This document shows, one piece after another, positions 32,430 to 44,604 of a stretch of 64,000 bases of DNA. Each line of letters begins with the position of its first letter. Within the stretch, counting starts at the first letter, position 1. The stretch is from Lentilactobacillus hilgardii DSM 20176 = ATCC 8290. GTDB taxonomy: Bacteria > Bacillota > Bacilli > Lactobacillales > Lactobacillaceae. Position numbers and translations under genes: made by a program. The stretch is from the NCBI RefSeq assembly GCF_000159315.1, contig NZ_GG669994.1:360681-424680 (forward strand), written 5' to 3'. The notes below the pieces were generated by a model. The model worked only from the letters and a program-made list of their open reading frames with translations. It did no database searches and was not told the DNA's origin.

Positions 32430-35400
32430 TTGGCAGGACACTTAGTTAAATATGGAAAACACCGTACCCGACGAAGTTACGCACGGATTAAAGAAGTGCT
32501 TGATCTCCCAAACCTTATTGAAATCCAGACTAATTCTTACAACTGGTTTTTAAAAGACGGCCTTCGTGAGACCTTCGACGGTATTATGCCAATCGATGAT
32601 TTTCAAGGAAAGCTTTCATTAGAGTTTGTGGATTATCAGCTATTAGAACCAAAGTACACTGTTGACGAAGCACGTGAACATGAAGCAAATTATTCAGCAC
32701 CACTTCATATCACATTGAAATTAACCAATCACGAGACTGATGAAATCAAGACACAAGATGTATTCTTTGGCGATTTCCCATTAATGACTGATCAAGGTAC
32801 TTTTATCATTAACGGCGCTGAACGAGTTATTGTTTCACAATTGGTTCGTTCACCCAGTGTTTATTATCATGAAGACACTGATAAAAATGGTCGTATTTCA
32901 TATGGAACCACGGTTATCCCTAATAGAGGTGCCTGGCTTGAATTTGAAACTGACTCAAAGAACATTTCATATGTTCGAATTGACCGAACTAGAAAGATTC
33001 CGCTTACTGAATTGATAAGAGCTTTCGGATTTGGTAGTGATGGTGAAATCACTGACATTTTGGGGGACAACGATAGTCTTGAATTAACGCTTGAAAAAGA
33101 TGTCCATAAGGATACTGACGATTCACGTGTTGAAGAGTCACTGAAAGATATTTACGAACGTTTGCGGCCAGGTGAGCCTAAAACTGCTGAATCATCAAGA
33201 AGTTTACTGACAGCACGCTTCTTTGATCCAAAGCGTTATGATATGGCGCCTGTTGGTCGTTATAAAACCAACAAGAAACTTAGTTTGAAGAATCGTCTTT
33301 TGGGATTGACATTGGCTGAAACACTTGCTGATCCGGAAACTGGTGAAGTTATTGTCCAAAAGGACACTGTTGTTACCAAAGACGTTATGAAAAAATTGTC
33401 ACCATATTTGGATCAAAAAGAATTTAAAGCCTATACCTTTAATCCTTCTGACGAAGCTGTTGTGACTGAACCAATGACGGTTCAAATCATTAAGGTGTAC
33501 TCAGCAAACGATCCTGAAAAGGTTGTGCCGTTAATTGGCAATGACAATATTCCACTGGCATTCAAGCACATTACACCAGCCGACATTATCGCTTCGATGA
33601 ACTACTTCTTTAATCTTCAAGAGGGCATTGGTTCAATTGATGATATTGATCACTTGGGTAATCGACGAATTCGTTCAGTTGGTGAGTTACTGCAAAACCA
33701 ATTCCGAATTGGCTTGTCACGAATGGAACGTGTTGTTCGTGAAAGAATGTCGATTCAGGATACGTCAACTGTGACACCACAACAATTGATTAATATTCGT
33801 CCAGTAGTTGCTTCAATCAAAGAATTCTTTGGATCATCACAATTGTCGCAATTCATGGACCAAACTAACCCGCTTGGTGAGTTAACCCATAAGCGTCGTT
33901 TATCTGCTCTTGGACCTGGTGGCTTGACTCGTGATCGTGCCGGGTATGAAGTTCGAGACGTCCACTATACCCATTACGGCCGTATGTGTCCGATTGAAAC
34001 TCCTGAAGGTCCTAACATTGGATTGATCAACAGCTTATCCAGTTATGCTCGGATTAATAAATATGGTTTTATTGAAACACCGTATCGGCGTGTGGATTGG
34101 ACAAGCCATAAAGTTACTGATCGAATTGATTATTTGACGGCTGACGAAGAAGATAATTTTGTTATTGCACAGGCCAACTCACCGTTGAATGACGACGGGT
34201 CCTTTGTTAATAATGTGGTTATGGCTCGCCATAAGTCAAATAATATCGAAATCAGCATCGACAAAGTTGACTACATGGACGTTTCACCTAAACAAGTTGT
34301 TGCCGTTGCAACGGCATGTATTCCCTTCTTGGAAAACGATGATTCTAATCGTGCATTGATGGGCGCAAACATGCAGCGTCAGGCTGTTCCATTAGTTGAT
34401 CCACACGCACCACTTGTTGGTACCGGTATCGAATATAAGGCTGCCCATGACTCTGGCGTTGCACTTATTTGCAAGTTTGCCGGAACAGTTGAGTATGTAG
34501 ATGCGCGTGAAGTTCGTATTCGTCGCGATGATGGCACGCTTGATAAGTATAAATTAATGAAATTTCGTCGTTCAAACGGTGGTAAAAATTACAACCAACG
34601 ACCAATTGTCAGAGTTGGCGACCATGTGGATCCTGATGAAGTACTAGCTGATGGACCATCAATGGAGGGCGGAGAATTAGCACTTGGTCAAAACCCAATC
34701 GTTGCCTTTATGACTTGGCAAGGTTATAACTTTGAAGATGCAATCGCAATTAGTGAACGTTTGGTTAAAGACGATGTCTATACGTCTATTCATATTGAAG
34801 AATATGAATCAGAAACCCGTGATACCAAATTAGGACCCGAGGAAATGACTCGCGAAATTCCTAATGTTGGTGAAGATGCTTTGAAGGACCTTGATGAAGG
34901 TGGCACAATTCGAATCGGTGCCGAAGTTCACGATGGCGATATCTTAGTTGGTAAAGTGACACCTAAGGGGGTTACTGAATTATCAGCCGAAGAACGTTTG
35001 CTTCATGCCATTTTCGGTGAAAAATCGCGTGAAGTTCGTGATACTTCATTGAGAGTACCTCATGGTGGCGGCGGTATTGTTCAAGATGTTAAGGTCTTTA
35101 CTCGTGAAAACGGGGATGAATTGTCACCAGGTGTCAATCGCATGGTTCGTGTCTATATCGCCCAGAAACGTAAAATTCAAGTGGGTGATAAGATGTCCGG
35201 CCGTCATGGTAACAAAGGTACCGTTTCTGTTGTTATCCCTGAAGAAGATATGCCATTCTTACCAGATGGAACCCCAGTTGATATTATGTTGAGTCCAATG
35301 GGTGTGCCATCACGTATGAACATTGGTCAAGTTTTGGAACTTCATTTGGGCATGGCAGCTCGAAAGCTTGGTATTCACGTTGCAACTCCTGTTTTTGATG

Positions 35401-36038
35401 GTGCTTCTGATAAAGATATCTGGAATGCTGTTAAAGAAGCCGGTATGCCTAAGGATGGAAAATACATTCTTTATGATGGTCGTACAGGTGAACCGTTTGA
35501 TAAGCCAATTGCAGTTGGTGTTATGCACTACCTGAAGCTTGCCCACATGGTTGATGATAAGATCCATGCACGTTCAATTGGACCTTACTCACTCGTAACG
35601 CAACAACCACTTGGTGGTAAAGCACAATTTGGTGGTCAGCGTTTTGGTGAAATGGAAGTTTGGGCACTTGAAGCCTATGGTGCCGCATATACCTTGCAAG
35701 AAATTTTGACTTACAAGTCTGATGATGTTGTTGGTCGTGTTAAAACTTATGAAGCAATTGTCAAAGGTGAACCAATTCCAAAGCCGGGTGTTCCTGAGTC
35801 ATTCCGAGTTCTTGTTAAGGAATTACAATCACTTGGCCTTGATATGAAGGTTCTTGACAGTAGCCATAAGGAAATTGAACTTCGAGATCTTGATGATGAC
35901 GATGATGTTGTCAATGTTGATGCTTTGAGCAAGATGTCCGATAAAAAAGATCAACAAAAAGCTGAATCCGCTTCTGAAAAAAGGGAAGTTACTGATCAGC
36001 CAACCAAACCAACCAATGTAAATAATAGTAATGACTAA
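32430..36038 (+). CDS. rpoB: RNA polymerase beta subunit
   Basis: The 1202-residue catalytic-core subunit. Typical blocks are seen: [37 protein letters not shown] (rifampicin pocket, wild type in appearance), [20 protein letters not shown] and MSGRHGNKG. The acidic C-terminus ([12 protein letters not shown]) and a Lys/Glu-rich tail are lineage-typical. The start is taken as TTG 32430 ([14 protein letters not shown]), seven nt after GGAGAGGTG; the GTG at 32421 lies inside that site. rpoC follows 18 nt later. Confidence 0.97.
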   Translation: MAGHLVKYGKHRTRRSYARIKEVLDLPNLIEIQTNSYNWFLKDGLRETFDGIMPIDDFQGKLSLEFVDYQLLEPKYTVDEAREHEANYSAPLHITLKLTNHETDEIKTQDVFFGDFPLMTDQGTFIINGAERVIVSQLVRSPSVYYHEDTDKNGRISYGTTVIPNRGAWLEFETDSKNISYVRIDRTRKIPLTELIRAFGFGSDGEITDILGDNDSLELTLEKDVHKDTDDSRVEESLKDIYERLRPGEPKTAESSRSLLTARFFDPKRYDMAPVGRYKTNKKLSLKNRLLGLTLAETLADPETGEVIVQKDTVVTKDVMKKLSPYLDQKEFKAYTFNPSDEAVVTEPMTVQIIKVYSANDPEKVVPLIGNDNIPLAFKHITPADIIASMNYFFNLQEGIGSIDDIDHLGNRRIRSVGELLQNQFRIGLSRMERVVRERMSIQDTSTVTPQQLINIRPVVASIKEFFGSSQLSQFMDQTNPLGELTHKRRLSALGPGGLTRDRAGYEVRDVHYTHYGRMCPIETPEGPNIGLINSLSSYARINKYGFIETPYRRVDWTSHKVTDRIDYLTADEEDNFVIAQANSPLNDDGSFVNNVVMARHKSNNIEISIDKVDYMDVSPKQVVAVATACIPFLENDDSNRALMGANMQRQAVPLVDPHAPLVGTGIEYKAAHDSGVALICKFAGTVEYVDAREVRIRRDDGTLDKYKLMKFRRSNGGKNYNQRPIVRVGDHVDPDEVLADGPSMEGGELALGQNPIVAFMTWQGYNFEDAIAISERLVKDDVYTSIHIEEYESETRDTKLGPEEMTREIPNVGEDALKDLDEGGTIRIGAEVHDGDILVGKVTPKGVTELSAEERLLHAIFGEKSREVRDTSLRVPHGGGGIVQDVKVFTRENGDELSPGVNRMVRVYIAQKRKIQVGDKMSGRHGNKGTVSVVIPEEDMPFLPDGTPVDIMLSPMGVPSRMNIGQVLELHLGMAARKLGIHVATPVFDGASDKDIWNAVKEAGMPKDGKYILYDGRTGEPFDKPIAVGVMHYLKLAHMVDDKIHARSIGPYSLVTQQPLGGKAQFGGQRFGEMEVWALEAYGAAYTLQEILTYKSDDVVGRVKTYEAIVKGEPIPKPGVPESFRVLVKELQSLGLDMKVLDSSHKEIELRDLDDDDDVVNVDALSKMSDKKDQQKAESASEKREVTDQPTKPTNVNNSND

Positions 36039-36056
36039 TCATGGGAGGTCAAACTA

Positions 36057-39000
36057 GTGGTCGATGTTAATAAATTCGAAAGTATGCAAATTGGGCTAGC
36101 CTCTCCCGATAAAATTCGTAGTTGGTCATATGGTGAAGTAAAAAAACCTGAAACCATCAACTACCGAACGTTGAAACCGGAAAAAGACGGTTTGTTCGAT
36201 GAACGAATTTTCGGTCCAACAAAAGACTGGGAATGTGCTTGCGGTAAGTACAAGCGAATTCGCTACAAGGGAATTGTTTGTGATCGATGTGGCGTTGAAG
36301 TTACTCGTTCCAAAGTTCGTCGTGAGCGAATGGGGCACATCGAACTGGCAGCTCCGGTTACCCATATTTGGTATTTTAAGGGAATCCCAAGTCGTATGGG
36401 CCTTGTTCTTGATATGAGTCCCCGCGCGTTGGAAGAAATTATTTACTTCGCTTCATACGTTGTTACCGATTCCGGCAACACACCGTTGGAGAAGAAACAA
36501 TTACTCTCAGAACGTGAGTACCGTGATAAGAAGACTGAATACGGTCCTCGGTTCGAGGCTCAAATTGGTGCCGAAGCAATTAAAACATTGTTAAATGATG
36601 TTGATGTTGCAAAGGAAGTTACAGAATTAAAAGATGAATTAAAGAATGCTACCGGTCAAAAGCGGACACGAGCCGTTCGCCGTTTGGATATTTTGGAAGC
36701 ATTTGTTCAATCCGGTAATAAGTTATCATGGATGGTACTTGATACTATTCCGGTCATTCCACCTGATTTACGACCGATGGTTCAACTTGAAGGTGGCCGT
36801 TTTGCAACTTCCGATTTGAATGATTTATATCGTCGTGTTATTAATCGTAACAATCGTTTAAAGAGATTGCTTGACTTGAATGCACCCGGCATTATTGTTC
36901 AAAATGAAAAACGGATGCTTCAAGAAGCTGTTGATGCGTTGATTGATAATGGTCGTCGCGGTCGTCCGGTTGCCGGTCCTGGTAACCGTCCACTTAAGTC
37001 ATTGTCACATATGCTTAAAGGTAAGCAAGGTCGTTTCCGTCAAAACTTACTTGGCAAACGTGTTGATTATTCTGGCCGTTCAGTTATTGATGTTGGTCCA
37101 AGTTTAAAAATGAACCAAATGGGTCTTCCAGTTCCAATGGCTATGGAATTATTCAAGCCATTTATCATGAAAGAATTGGTTGGTCGAAAGTTGGCGTCCA
37201 ACATTAAGAATGCCAAACGTAAAATCGAACGACAAGACGATGATGTTTTCAGTGTTCTTGAAGATGTTATTAAAGAGCATCCAGTTCTGTTGAACCGTGC
37301 TCCTACACTTCACCGTTTGGGAATTCAAGCTTTCGAGCCGGTTTTGGTTAGTGGTAAGTCAATGCGACTTCATCCACTGGTATGTGAAGCATATAACGCC
37401 GATTTTGACGGTGACCAAATGGCTATTCACGTTCCTTTATCAGACGAGGCTCAGGCTGAATCGCGTCTTTTAATGCTTGCTGCTGGTCATATTCTTGCAC
37501 CTAAGGATGGAAAACCAGTTGTAACGCCATCACAGGATATGGTTATTGGAAACTATTATTTGACGATGGAAGAGCAGGGTCGTGAAGGCGAAGGGATGAT
37601 TTTTAATTCACCTGATGAAGTCGGCTTGGCTTTCCGAAATGGGATTGTTCATTGGCATACACGAATTGGGATCAAGGCTTCTGCATATCCTGAAAAGTCA
37701 TTCACCAAAGAACAATTAGGCAAGATCCTTGTCACATCTGTTGGAAAAGTTATTTTTAATCGAATTTTACCAAAGGATTTCCCTTATATTAACGAACCTA
37801 CAGACACAAACATTAATGGATTTGTTGATGATAAGTACTTCCTTGAACCGGGTGAAGACATTCATGAACATCTTCAAAACGCAGAACTTGTTCCACCATT
37901 TAAAAAAGGCTTCTTGAGTGATATTATTGCCCAAGTCTATAAAATTTATAAGGTAACCGAGACATCTTTCTTCCTGGATCGGATGAAAGACCTTGGTTAT
38001 GATGAATCAACTAAATCAGGATTGACAGTTGGTATTTCTGATATTACCGAACTTCCTGATAAGCAAGAAATCATCGATGAAGCTCATAAAAAAGTGGAGA
38101 TGGTTACTAAGCAATTCCGTCGTGGTTTAATTACTGACCATGAGCGTTATGAACGAGTAATTGGCATTTGGAATGATGCTAAAGACGACATTCAAAAACG
38201 CTTGATGGAAGCTCAGGATCCTCAAAACCCTATTTATATGATGAGTGATTCCGGTGCTCGTGGTAACATTTCAAACTTTACCCAGCTTGCCGGAATGCGT
38301 GGCCTGATGGCCGCTCCTAACGGTGAAATCATGGAATTACCAATTACCTCAAACTTCCGTGAGGGACTTTCCGTTTTGGAAATGTTCATTTCTACCCATG
38401 GTGCTCGTAAAGGTATGACTGATACTGCTCTTAAGACTGCCAACTCAGGTTATTTAACCCGTCGACTTGTTGATGTTGCCCAAGATGTTATTGTTCGTGA
38501 AAAAGACTGTGGGACTGACCGCGGCCTAACTATCAGTGCAATTACCGAGGGTAACGAAATGATCGAACCACTTTATGATCGAATTGTTGGTCGTTATGCA
38601 TTAAAGACAGTTAAGAATCCTAAAACCGGTGACGTTATTGTTCCAGCTGAAACAATGATTACTGAAGATCAAGCTCAAAAGATTGATCAATTAGGAATCA
38701 AAGAAATTACGATCCGTTCCGCATTTACTTGTAATACCGTTCATGGTGTTTGTGAAAAGTGCTATGGTCGTAACATGGCCACTGGTGATGAAGTTGAAGT
38801 TGGTGAAGCTGTTGGTACTGTTGCCGCTCAATCAATTGGTGAACCAGGTACCCAGTTAACAATGCGGAACTTCCATACTGGTGGTGTTGCTGGTAACGCC
38901 GATATTACTCAAGGACTTCCCCGAGTTCAAGAAATTTTTGAAGCCCGGAATCCAAAAGGTAAAGCTGAGATCAGTGAAGTTACTGGTACGATTGAATCTA

Positions 39001-39728
39001 TTGAAGAAAATCCTGCTGAAAGAACTAAGGAAGTTACTGTTAAAGGTGAAGCCGATACCAGAACTTACACGGTTCCAATTACAGCTAGGATGAAAGTTGC
39101 TGAAGGTGACTTTATCCACCGTGGATCTGCATTGAACGAAGGCTCTGTTGATCCTAAGGAACTTTTAAAGGTTCGGGATGTTCTTTCAACAGAAAACTAC
39201 CTCTTGCATGAAGTACAAAAAGTTTACCGTATGCAGGGTGTGGAGGTTGCTGATAAGCACGTGGAGATTATGATTCGTCAAATGCTTCGTAAGGTTCGAA
39301 TCATGGATCCGGGTGATACAGACGTTCTTCCAGGTACTTTAATGGATATTAACGACTTTGGAAGTAGTAATGCGGGTACTGTTATTTCAGGCGGTATTCC
39401 AGCGACTGCTCGTCCTGTTCTCCTTGGAATTACTAAAGCTGCTCTTGAAACAAACAGTTTCTTGTCAGCTGCTTCATTCCAGGAAACAACTCGTGTTCTA
39501 ACGGATGCAGCTATTCGTGGTAAGAACGATCCATTAGTTGGTTTGAAAGAGAACGTTATTATTGGTAAGTTGATTCCGGCCGGTACTGGTATGCCAGACT
39601 ACCGTGGAATTAAGCCGGAAGAAATTGGCGGTTCTTCAACTGATGGAGTTTACTCAATCAGTGAGCTTGAAGAAAAAATGAAAGCTGAAGATACTAAGAA
39701 AAGTAATCCGACAAAAACATCTAAATAA
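36057..39728 (+). CDS. rpoC: RNA polymerase beta-prime subunit
   Basis: The 1223-residue catalytic subunit. The N-terminal zinc site is [13 protein letters not shown] with CDRCG. The Mg-binding loop is [13 protein letters not shown] (about residues 446-458), followed by the trigger-loop region. A second cysteine cluster reads [20 protein letters not shown] 36057 follows GGGAGG. It is co-transcribed with rpoB and closed by a terminator at 39743. Confidence 0.97.
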   Translation: MVDVNKFESMQIGLASPDKIRSWSYGEVKKPETINYRTLKPEKDGLFDERIFGPTKDWECACGKYKRIRYKGIVCDRCGVEVTRSKVRRERMGHIELAAPVTHIWYFKGIPSRMGLVLDMSPRALEEIIYFASYVVTDSGNTPLEKKQLLSEREYRDKKTEYGPRFEAQIGAEAIKTLLNDVDVAKEVTELKDELKNATGQKRTRAVRRLDILEAFVQSGNKLSWMVLDTIPVIPPDLRPMVQLEGGRFATSDLNDLYRRVINRNNRLKRLLDLNAPGIIVQNEKRMLQEAVDALIDNGRRGRPVAGPGNRPLKSLSHMLKGKQGRFRQNLLGKRVDYSGRSVIDVGPSLKMNQMGLPVPMAMELFKPFIMKELVGRKLASNIKNAKRKIERQDDDVFSVLEDVIKEHPVLLNRAPTLHRLGIQAFEPVLVSGKSMRLHPLVCEAYNADFDGDQMAIHVPLSDEAQAESRLLMLAAGHILAPKDGKPVVTPSQDMVIGNYYLTMEEQGREGEGMIFNSPDEVGLAFRNGIVHWHTRIGIKASAYPEKSFTKEQLGKILVTSVGKVIFNRILPKDFPYINEPTDTNINGFVDDKYFLEPGEDIHEHLQNAELVPPFKKGFLSDIIAQVYKIYKVTETSFFLDRMKDLGYDESTKSGLTVGISDITELPDKQEIIDEAHKKVEMVTKQFRRGLITDHERYERVIGIWNDAKDDIQKRLMEAQDPQNPIYMMSDSGARGNISNFTQLAGMRGLMAAPNGEIMELPITSNFREGLSVLEMFISTHGARKGMTDTALKTANSGYLTRRLVDVAQDVIVREKDCGTDRGLTISAITEGNEMIEPLYDRIVGRYALKTVKNPKTGDVIVPAETMITEDQAQKIDQLGIKEITIRSAFTCNTVHGVCEKCYGRNMATGDEVEVGEAVGTVAAQSIGEPGTQLTMRNFHTGGVAGNADITQGLPRVQEIFEARNPKGKAEISEVTGTIESIEENPAERTKEVTVKGEADTRTYTVPITARMKVAEGDFIHRGSALNEGSVDPKELLKVRDVLSTENYLLHEVQKVYRMQGVEVADKHVEIMIRQMLRKVRIMDPGDTDVLPGTLMDINDFGSSNAGTVISGGIPATARPVLLGITKAALETNSFLSAASFQETTRVLTDAAIRGKNDPLVGLKENVIIGKLIPAGTGMPDYRGIKPEEIGGSSTDGVYSISELEEKMKAEDTKKSNPTKTSK

Positions 39729-39742
39729 GTTTCGGTAAGTTA

Positions 39743-39778
39743 AAAGGGTATCATCCTATCATGGGGTGATACCTTTTT
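39743..39778 (+). terminator. terminator of rpoBC
   Basis: AAGGGTATCATCC pairs with GGGGTGATACCTT with one wobble, followed by a T-run, facing the convergent prepilin peptidase gene. Confidence 0.9.
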
Positions 39779-39815
39779 TATACATAGGTTTAATGGGCTT
39801 CACATTTGCTGATAT

Positions 39816-40514
39816 TTAGGGAGATGCAATTAAAGATAGAAGGGCATTCGCGTAATGCAATGTAATGAAATAACCAAATGTGATAAAGGGAATAAATGGA
39901 ATCTTATTATCCTTTGGCCAAGGTGCAATAATTAAGTAAATTAAAGCTGTAATACAAGAAATGCACAAAATCCATAAAAGATGACCGATTGAAAGACATA
40001 ACCATAAACAGAATAAAATATCAATGTCACCATTGCCGATAAGTGTTTGATAGTAATTTAACCATAAGCATAGTCCGTATAATAAGGCTGCAATTACCAC
40101 TTGAAAAAAGGAATGTTGGCAATTTAATAAGCAGATGCCTGCTAAAATTAAAATTCCGGGAATTGGTATTTGCTTGCTTTTATAGTCAAAAAGGCTAAGA
40201 TAAATTAACATCAATAATAACAAAATGTAAGGAATAGTTGTGAACGTAACTGGCGTAACAGCTAAACAGGATCCTAATAACAATTCAAAAAGTACAGAGA
40301 AGAATGGAATTGACTTTTGACAATAACGACATTTTCCCATCAAGCAGATGTAACTAATGATTGGGATCAAATCATAAGGTGCAAGTACTTGATTACAGTT
40401 ATCACAGTGGGAACGGGGAAATGTAATTGATTCACATCGAAGTTGACGAGTAACAGCTAAATGAATAAACGATGCCAAACTTGTTCCTAAGAAAAATTGA
40501 AAAAATATTATCAT
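39816..40514 (-). CDS. comC: type IV prepilin peptidase (ComC/PilD family)
   Basis: A 232-residue aspartic peptidase of the inner membrane that cleaves and methylates prepilins; in lactobacilli it would process ComG pseudopilins for DNA uptake. Two C-x-x-C pairs occur in the N-terminal loop (HCDNCNQ and CRYCQKS). Catalytic aspartates lie in LFDYKSKQIP and GNGDIDIL. Eight or so spans are present. Start ATG 40514 with AGAGG. The gene opposes rpoC. comG genes are not in the window. Confidence 0.9.
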   Translation of the reverse strand: MIIFFQFFLGTSLASFIHLAVTRQLRCESITFPRSHCDNCNQVLAPYDLIPIISYICLMGKCRYCQKSIPFFSVLFELLLGSCLAVTPVTFTTIPYILLLLMLIYLSLFDYKSKQIPIPGILILAGICLLNCQHSFFQVVIAALLYGLCLWLNYYQTLIGNGDIDILFCLWLCLSIGHLLWILCISCITALIYLIIAPWPKDNKIPFIPFITFGYFITLHYANALLSLIASP

Positions 40515-40569
40515 AGTTTTTTACCTCTAAAGAATATATACGAAAAAATAATATTTTTATCTTGAATGA

Positions 40570-40598
40570 TTGACACAAATTGCAAGGCATGATAAATT
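40570..40598 (+). promoter_or_regulatory. promoter of the rpsL-rpsG-fusA operon
   Basis: Perfect TTGACA (40570-40575), 17 nt, TAAATT (40593-40598); the leader to rpsL is about 145 nt. Confidence 0.75.
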
Positions 40599-40605
40599 AG
40601 ACAAG

Positions 40606-40737
40606 GTGCTTTTTGTGACAGATTCCTGAAATCTCAGACATGCTGACTGTTTAAGACAAAAAGTGTTTGGCGGAACACATTTCTTTTTACATAAAAAAGA
40701 ACCGCCTGGATGTGTGGACTTAAAACAAATTATGAAA
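40606..40737 (+). ncRNA. structured leader of rpsL
   Basis: GGCGG (40669-40673) pairs with CCGCC (40702-40706). ACACAT (40675-40680), inside that helix, is complementary to ATGTGT (40710-40715) outside it, so the two helices form a pseudoknot or alternative folds. An inner CTTTTT/AAAAAG hairpin also exists. Str-operon leaders are often bound by S7 or another product; that is inference here. Confidence 0.5.
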
Positions 40738-40750
40738 GGAGACCTTTTAG

Positions 40751-41164
40751 ATGCCTACAATTAATCAATTGGTCCGTAAAGGACGTCATTCTAGAAGTTC
40801 AAAATCAAAGTCACCAGCTTTAAATTACGCGTACAATAGTTACAAGAAGAAGCAAGTTGTCGTACCTGCTCCTCAAAAGAGAGGTGTTGCAACCCGTGTT
40901 GGTACCATGACACCAAAGAAGCCTAATTCAGCTTTACGTAAATATGCCCGTGTTCGTTTATCAAACTTAATCGAAGTTACTGCATATATTCCTGGTATCG
41001 GTCACAACTTGCAAGAGCATAGTGTTGTTTTAATTCGTGGTGGTCGTGTTAAGGATTTGCCTGGTGTTCGTTATCACGTTATTCGTGGTGCTCTTGATAC
41101 AGCTGGTGTTACCGATCGTCGTCAAGGTCGCTCTAAATACGGTACCAAGAAACCTAAAGAATAA
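40751..41164 (+). CDS. rpsL: ribosomal protein S12
   Basis: A 137-residue decoding-centre protein of the 30S subunit. The conserved core [19 protein letters not shown] and the [18 protein letters not shown] loop are intact. The streptomycin-relevant lysine in PKKPNS is wild type. GAAAGGAGA precedes ATG 40751. First gene of the str operon, after a structured leader. Confidence 0.98.
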   Translation: MPTINQLVRKGRHSRSSKSKSPALNYAYNSYKKKQVVVPAPQKRGVATRVGTMTPKKPNSALRKYARVRLSNLIEVTAYIPGIGHNLQEHSVVLIRGGRVKDLPGVRYHVIRGALDTAGVTDRRQGRSKYGTKKPKE

Positions 41165-41218
41165 TTAAAACTATAAAATCTTAATTTTCGTTTTTAGAAA
41201 AATGAGGAGGATAACGAA

Positions 41219-41689
41219 ATGCCTAGAAAAGGAAATGTCCAAAAACGGGAAGTACTTCCTGATCCTATGTATAACTCAAAATTGGTAACTCGTTTAATTA
41301 ACCGCTTAATGTTAGACGGTAAGCGAGGGACTGCATCAGAAATCTTATATGGTGCATTTGATGTTATTAAAGAAGAGACTGGAAATGAACCAGTTGATGT
41401 GTTTGAAGAAGCAATGAAGAACGTTATGCCTGTTCTTGAAGTTAAGGCTCGCCGTGTTGGTGGCTCAAACTATCAAGTTCCAATCGAAGTTCGTCCTGAT
41501 CGTCGAACAACGTTGGGCTTGCGTTGGTTGGTTAATTACGCACGTTTGCGTGGTGAACACACAATGACTGAGCGTCTCGCACGTGAAATTATGGATGCTG
41601 CCAATAATACTGGTGCAGCCGTTAAAAAGCGTGAAGATACACACAGAATGGCCGAAGCCAACCGTGCTTTTGCACATTATCGTTGGTAA
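41219..41689 (+). CDS. rpsG: ribosomal protein S7
   Basis: A 156-residue 16S-rRNA-binding nucleator of the 30S head; S7 is also the usual autoregulator of this operon. It starts [16 protein letters not shown] and ends RAFAHYRW, full length. GAGGA lies before ATG 41219. A symmetrical hairpin separates it from fusA. Confidence 0.98.
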   Translation: MPRKGNVQKREVLPDPMYNSKLVTRLINRLMLDGKRGTASEILYGAFDVIKEETGNEPVDVFEEAMKNVMPVLEVKARRVGGSNYQVPIEVRPDRRTTLGLRWLVNYARLRGEHTMTERLAREIMDAANNTGAAVKKREDTHRMAEANRAFAHYRW

Positions 41690-41715
41690 TATAACATTTG
41701 TTTTAAGCTTCAATT

Positions 41716-41740
41716 AAAAAGTGGCTTATGGCCACTTTTT
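41716..41740. terminator. symmetrical hairpin between rpsG and fusA
   Basis: AAAAAGTGGC (41716-41725) pairs with GCCACTTTTT (41731-41740) around a 5-nt loop, 10 bp. The T-run is part of the stem. It may reduce read-through into fusA or protect an mRNA end. Confidence 0.6.
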
Positions 41741-41764
41741 ATGCGAATTGGAAGGAGTAACACA

Positions 41765-43867
41765 ATGGCTAACAAACGAGAATTTCCGCTAGAAAAAACT
41801 CGTAATATCGGAATTATGGCCCATATCGATGCTGGTAAGACAACGACTACTGAACGTATCTTGTATTATACCGGTAAGATTCACAAGATTGGTGAAACCC
41901 ATGATGGTGCTTCACAAATGGACTGGATGCCACAAGAACAAGAACGTGGTATTACCATTACTTCTGCTGCAACTACTGCTCAGTGGAAAGATCACCGAAT
42001 CAACATTATTGATACCCCAGGACACGTTGACTTCACTGTTGAAGTTGAACGTTCCTTGCGTGTTCTTGATGGTGCAATCGCTGTTCTTGATGCTCAAGCT
42101 GGTGTTGAACCTCAAACTGAAACTGTTTGGCGTCAAGCATCCGATTACGATGTTCCACGGATTGTTTTTGTTAACAAGATGGATAAAATCGGTGCCAACT
42201 TTGACTTCTCAGTACAATCTATTGCTGATCGTTTGAATGCAAAACCACTCGCTATTCAAATGCCAATTGGTGCTGAAGATCAATTCGAAGGGGTTATTGA
42301 CCTTATCGAAATGAAAGCTGATCTTTACGATGAAGATAAGCTAGGTACTGAATGGGATACTGTTGATGTTCCGGATGAGTATAAAGAAGAAGCTAACAAA
42401 CGTCGAGAACAATTAGTTGAAACTGTAGCTGATGTTGATGACGATATTATGGATAAGTATCTCGAAGGCGAAGAGATTTCTATTCCTGAGCTTAAGGCTG
42501 CAATCCGTAAAGCAACATTGAATCTTGAACTCTTCCCTGTATTGGCAGGTTCAGCATTTAAGAATAAGGGTGTTCAAATGTTAATGGATGCAACCATTGA
42601 CTACTTGCCATCACCACTTGATGTTAAGCCATATAATGCAATCGATCCTGATACTGGTGATAAGGTTGAGTTAAAAGCAAATGATGATGCAAGTTTTGCT
42701 GCTTTAGCATTTAAGGTTGCTACCGATCCGTTTGTTGGTCGTTTAACTTATATTCGAGTATATTCAGGAACTCTAGAATCAGGTTCTTATATTTTAAATG
42801 CCACTAAGGACAAGCGTGAACGTGTTGGTCGTTTGCTTCAAATGCATTCAAATCACCGTCAGGAAATTCCAGAAGTGTTCTCAGGTGACATTGCTGCTGC
42901 TATTGGTTTAAAGAACACGACTACTGGTGATTCTCTAACTGATGTTGATCATCCACTTCATCTTGAATCTATGGAATTTCCTGATCCAGTTATTCAAGTT
43001 GCTGTTGAGCCTAAAACAAAGGCTGATCAAGATAAAATGAATATGGCTTTACAAAAGCTTTCAGAAGAAGATCCTACTTTTAAGGCTGAAACAAACCCTG
43101 AAACAGGTGAAACTTTGATTGCTGGTATGGGTGAGTTACATTTGGATATCATCATTGACCGTATGAGACGTGAATTTAACGTTGATGCAACCGTTGGTGC
43201 TCCACAAGTTTCTTACCGTGAAGCCTTTACTAAACAAACCTCTGCACAGGGTAAATTTATCCGTCAGTCTGGTGGTAAAGGACAATATGGTGATGTTTGG
43301 ATTGAATTCACACCAAATGAAGAAGGTAAGGGATTTGAATTTGAGGATGCCATTGTTGGTGGTGTTGTTCCTCGTGAATTCATTCCAGCCGTTGAACAAG
43401 GCTTGAAAGAATCATTAGCTAATGGTGTTCTTGCAGGATACCCATTAGTTGATTTGAAAGCTAAGCTATATGATGGTAGTTATCATGAAGTCGATTCTAG
43501 TGAAGCCGCATTTAAGGTTGCTGCATCGTTGGCATTGAGAAATGCTGCCAAGACTGCCGCTCCTGTCATTCTTGAACCAATCATGAAGGTTGATATCAAC
43601 GTTCCTGAAGAGTACATGGGTGACATTATGGGACAAGTTACAGCTCGTCGAGGACGTGTTGATGGCATGGAAAGCAGAAGTGGTGCTGAAGTTATTCATT
43701 CATTTGTACCATTAGCAGAAATGTTTGGTTACGCTACAACACTTCGTTCAGCTTCTCAAGGCCGTGGTACCTTTACAATGACATTCGATCATTATTCTGC
43801 TGTACCAAAGAGTATTCAAGAAGAGATTATCAAAAAGAACGGCGGCAATACTGCCGATAATAAATAA
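41765..43867 (+). CDS. fusA: elongation factor G
   Basis: The 700-residue translocation GTPase. GTP-binding motifs are [29 protein letters not shown] and VNKMDKIGA. Domain IV contains [14 protein letters not shown], and the C-terminal domains are complete. ATG 41765 follows GGAAGGAG; the frame opens earlier at 41741 without homology. It ends at a strong terminator. Confidence 0.98.
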   Translation: MANKREFPLEKTRNIGIMAHIDAGKTTTTERILYYTGKIHKIGETHDGASQMDWMPQEQERGITITSAATTAQWKDHRINIIDTPGHVDFTVEVERSLRVLDGAIAVLDAQAGVEPQTETVWRQASDYDVPRIVFVNKMDKIGANFDFSVQSIADRLNAKPLAIQMPIGAEDQFEGVIDLIEMKADLYDEDKLGTEWDTVDVPDEYKEEANKRREQLVETVADVDDDIMDKYLEGEEISIPELKAAIRKATLNLELFPVLAGSAFKNKGVQMLMDATIDYLPSPLDVKPYNAIDPDTGDKVELKANDDASFAALAFKVATDPFVGRLTYIRVYSGTLESGSYILNATKDKRERVGRLLQMHSNHRQEIPEVFSGDIAAAIGLKNTTTGDSLTDVDHPLHLESMEFPDPVIQVAVEPKTKADQDKMNMALQKLSEEDPTFKAETNPETGETLIAGMGELHLDIIIDRMRREFNVDATVGAPQVSYREAFTKQTSAQGKFIRQSGGKGQYGDVWIEFTPNEEGKGFEFEDAIVGGVVPREFIPAVEQGLKESLANGVLAGYPLVDLKAKLYDGSYHEVDSSEAAFKVAASLALRNAAKTAAPVILEPIMKVDINVPEEYMGDIMGQVTARRGRVDGMESRSGAEVIHSFVPLAEMFGYATTLRSASQGRGTFTMTFDHYSAVPKSIQEEIIKKNGGNTADNK

Positions 43868-43883
43868 TTAATTTATTTCTTAG

Positions 43884-43912
43884 GAGATTGGCATTTCGCC
43901 AATCTCTTTTTT
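43884..43912 (+). terminator. terminator of the str operon
   Basis: GAGATTGGC (43884-43892) pairs with GCCAATCTC (43898-43906); six T follow. Confidence 0.93.
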
Positions 43913-44080
43913 GTTCTATTTTACTGAATAAGACTCGATTACATTGGAGGTGAGAGGATGTTTAAGATTTAATAATTGATGACAATGCAAATGGTGTGTG
44001 TAAACTAAGCATTTAGCTTCAGTCACAATTAAGTTGTTCGTAACAAAAATATTACAAAATTAATTTCTTGTCCTTAGGGC

Positions 44081-44109
44081 TTGTTTTGAGACGCTTTTTT
44101 TAGTACACT
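44081..44109 (+). promoter_or_regulatory. promoter of the S10 operon
   Basis: TTGTTT (44081-44086), 17 nt, TACACT (44104-44109), about 160 nt upstream of rpsJ. Upstream of it, 43913-44080 is an AT-rich stretch without a supported gene. Confidence 0.6.
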
Positions 44110-44116
44110 AGTTGAG

Positions 44117-44260
44117 TACTGTTTTTAGGGATAAATGTGTCCAAAAAATCAGTATAGGTGAGCTTTGATGTGAAAGGTTGCGACACACCCGGATGCTTTG
44201 CCATGGGTTTGGCGGTAATTTTCACGGAGTTAGTCTTATTTTTAAAATAGACGAAGGAGG
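44117..44260 (+). ncRNA. structured leader of rpsJ (S10 operon)
   Basis: Two extended hairpins are visible. TACTG...CAGTA, around TTTTT/AAAAA and GGA/TCC, spans about 44117-44153. GTGAAA/TTTCAC (44170-44225) encloses GCGACACACCCGG, GCTTTGCCATGG and GTTTGGCGG. Such leaders of S10 operons are often autoregulatory targets. The open frame that starts at 44178 lies over this RNA and is not part of rpsJ. Confidence 0.55.
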
Positions 44261-44267
44261 GAATACA

Positions 44268-44576
44268 ATGGCAAAACAAAAAATTCGTATTCGTTTAAAG
44301 GCATACGAGCATCGTATCCTAGATCAATCTGCAGATAAGATTGTTGCAACGGCACAAAGAACTGGGGCTACTATTTCTGGCCCAATTCCATTGCCAACTG
44401 AACGCACAATTTATACTGTGCTTGCTTCACCGCATAAATTTAAAGATGCGCGTGAGCAATTTGAAATTTTGACTCATAAACGATTAATCGATATTTTAAA
44501 TCCAACCCCAAAGACAGTCGATTCATTAATGAAACTCGATTTGCCTAGTGGTGTTGACATTGAAATCAAACTTTAA
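44268..44576 (+). CDS. rpsJ: ribosomal protein S10
   Basis: 102 residues; a 30S head protein that also serves as NusE in antitermination. Begins [20 protein letters not shown], with [12 protein letters not shown] and [23 protein letters not shown] precedes ATG 44268; the longer open frame upstream has no S10 similarity. First gene of the S10-spc-alpha block. Confidence 0.98.
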   Translation: MAKQKIRIRLKAYEHRILDQSADKIVATAQRTGATISGPIPLPTERTIYTVLASPHKFKDAREQFEILTHKRLIDILNPTPKTVDSLMKLDLPSGVDIEIKL

Positions 44577-44604
44577 TTAAATACAGAATATTGGAGGTGT
44601 ACTC

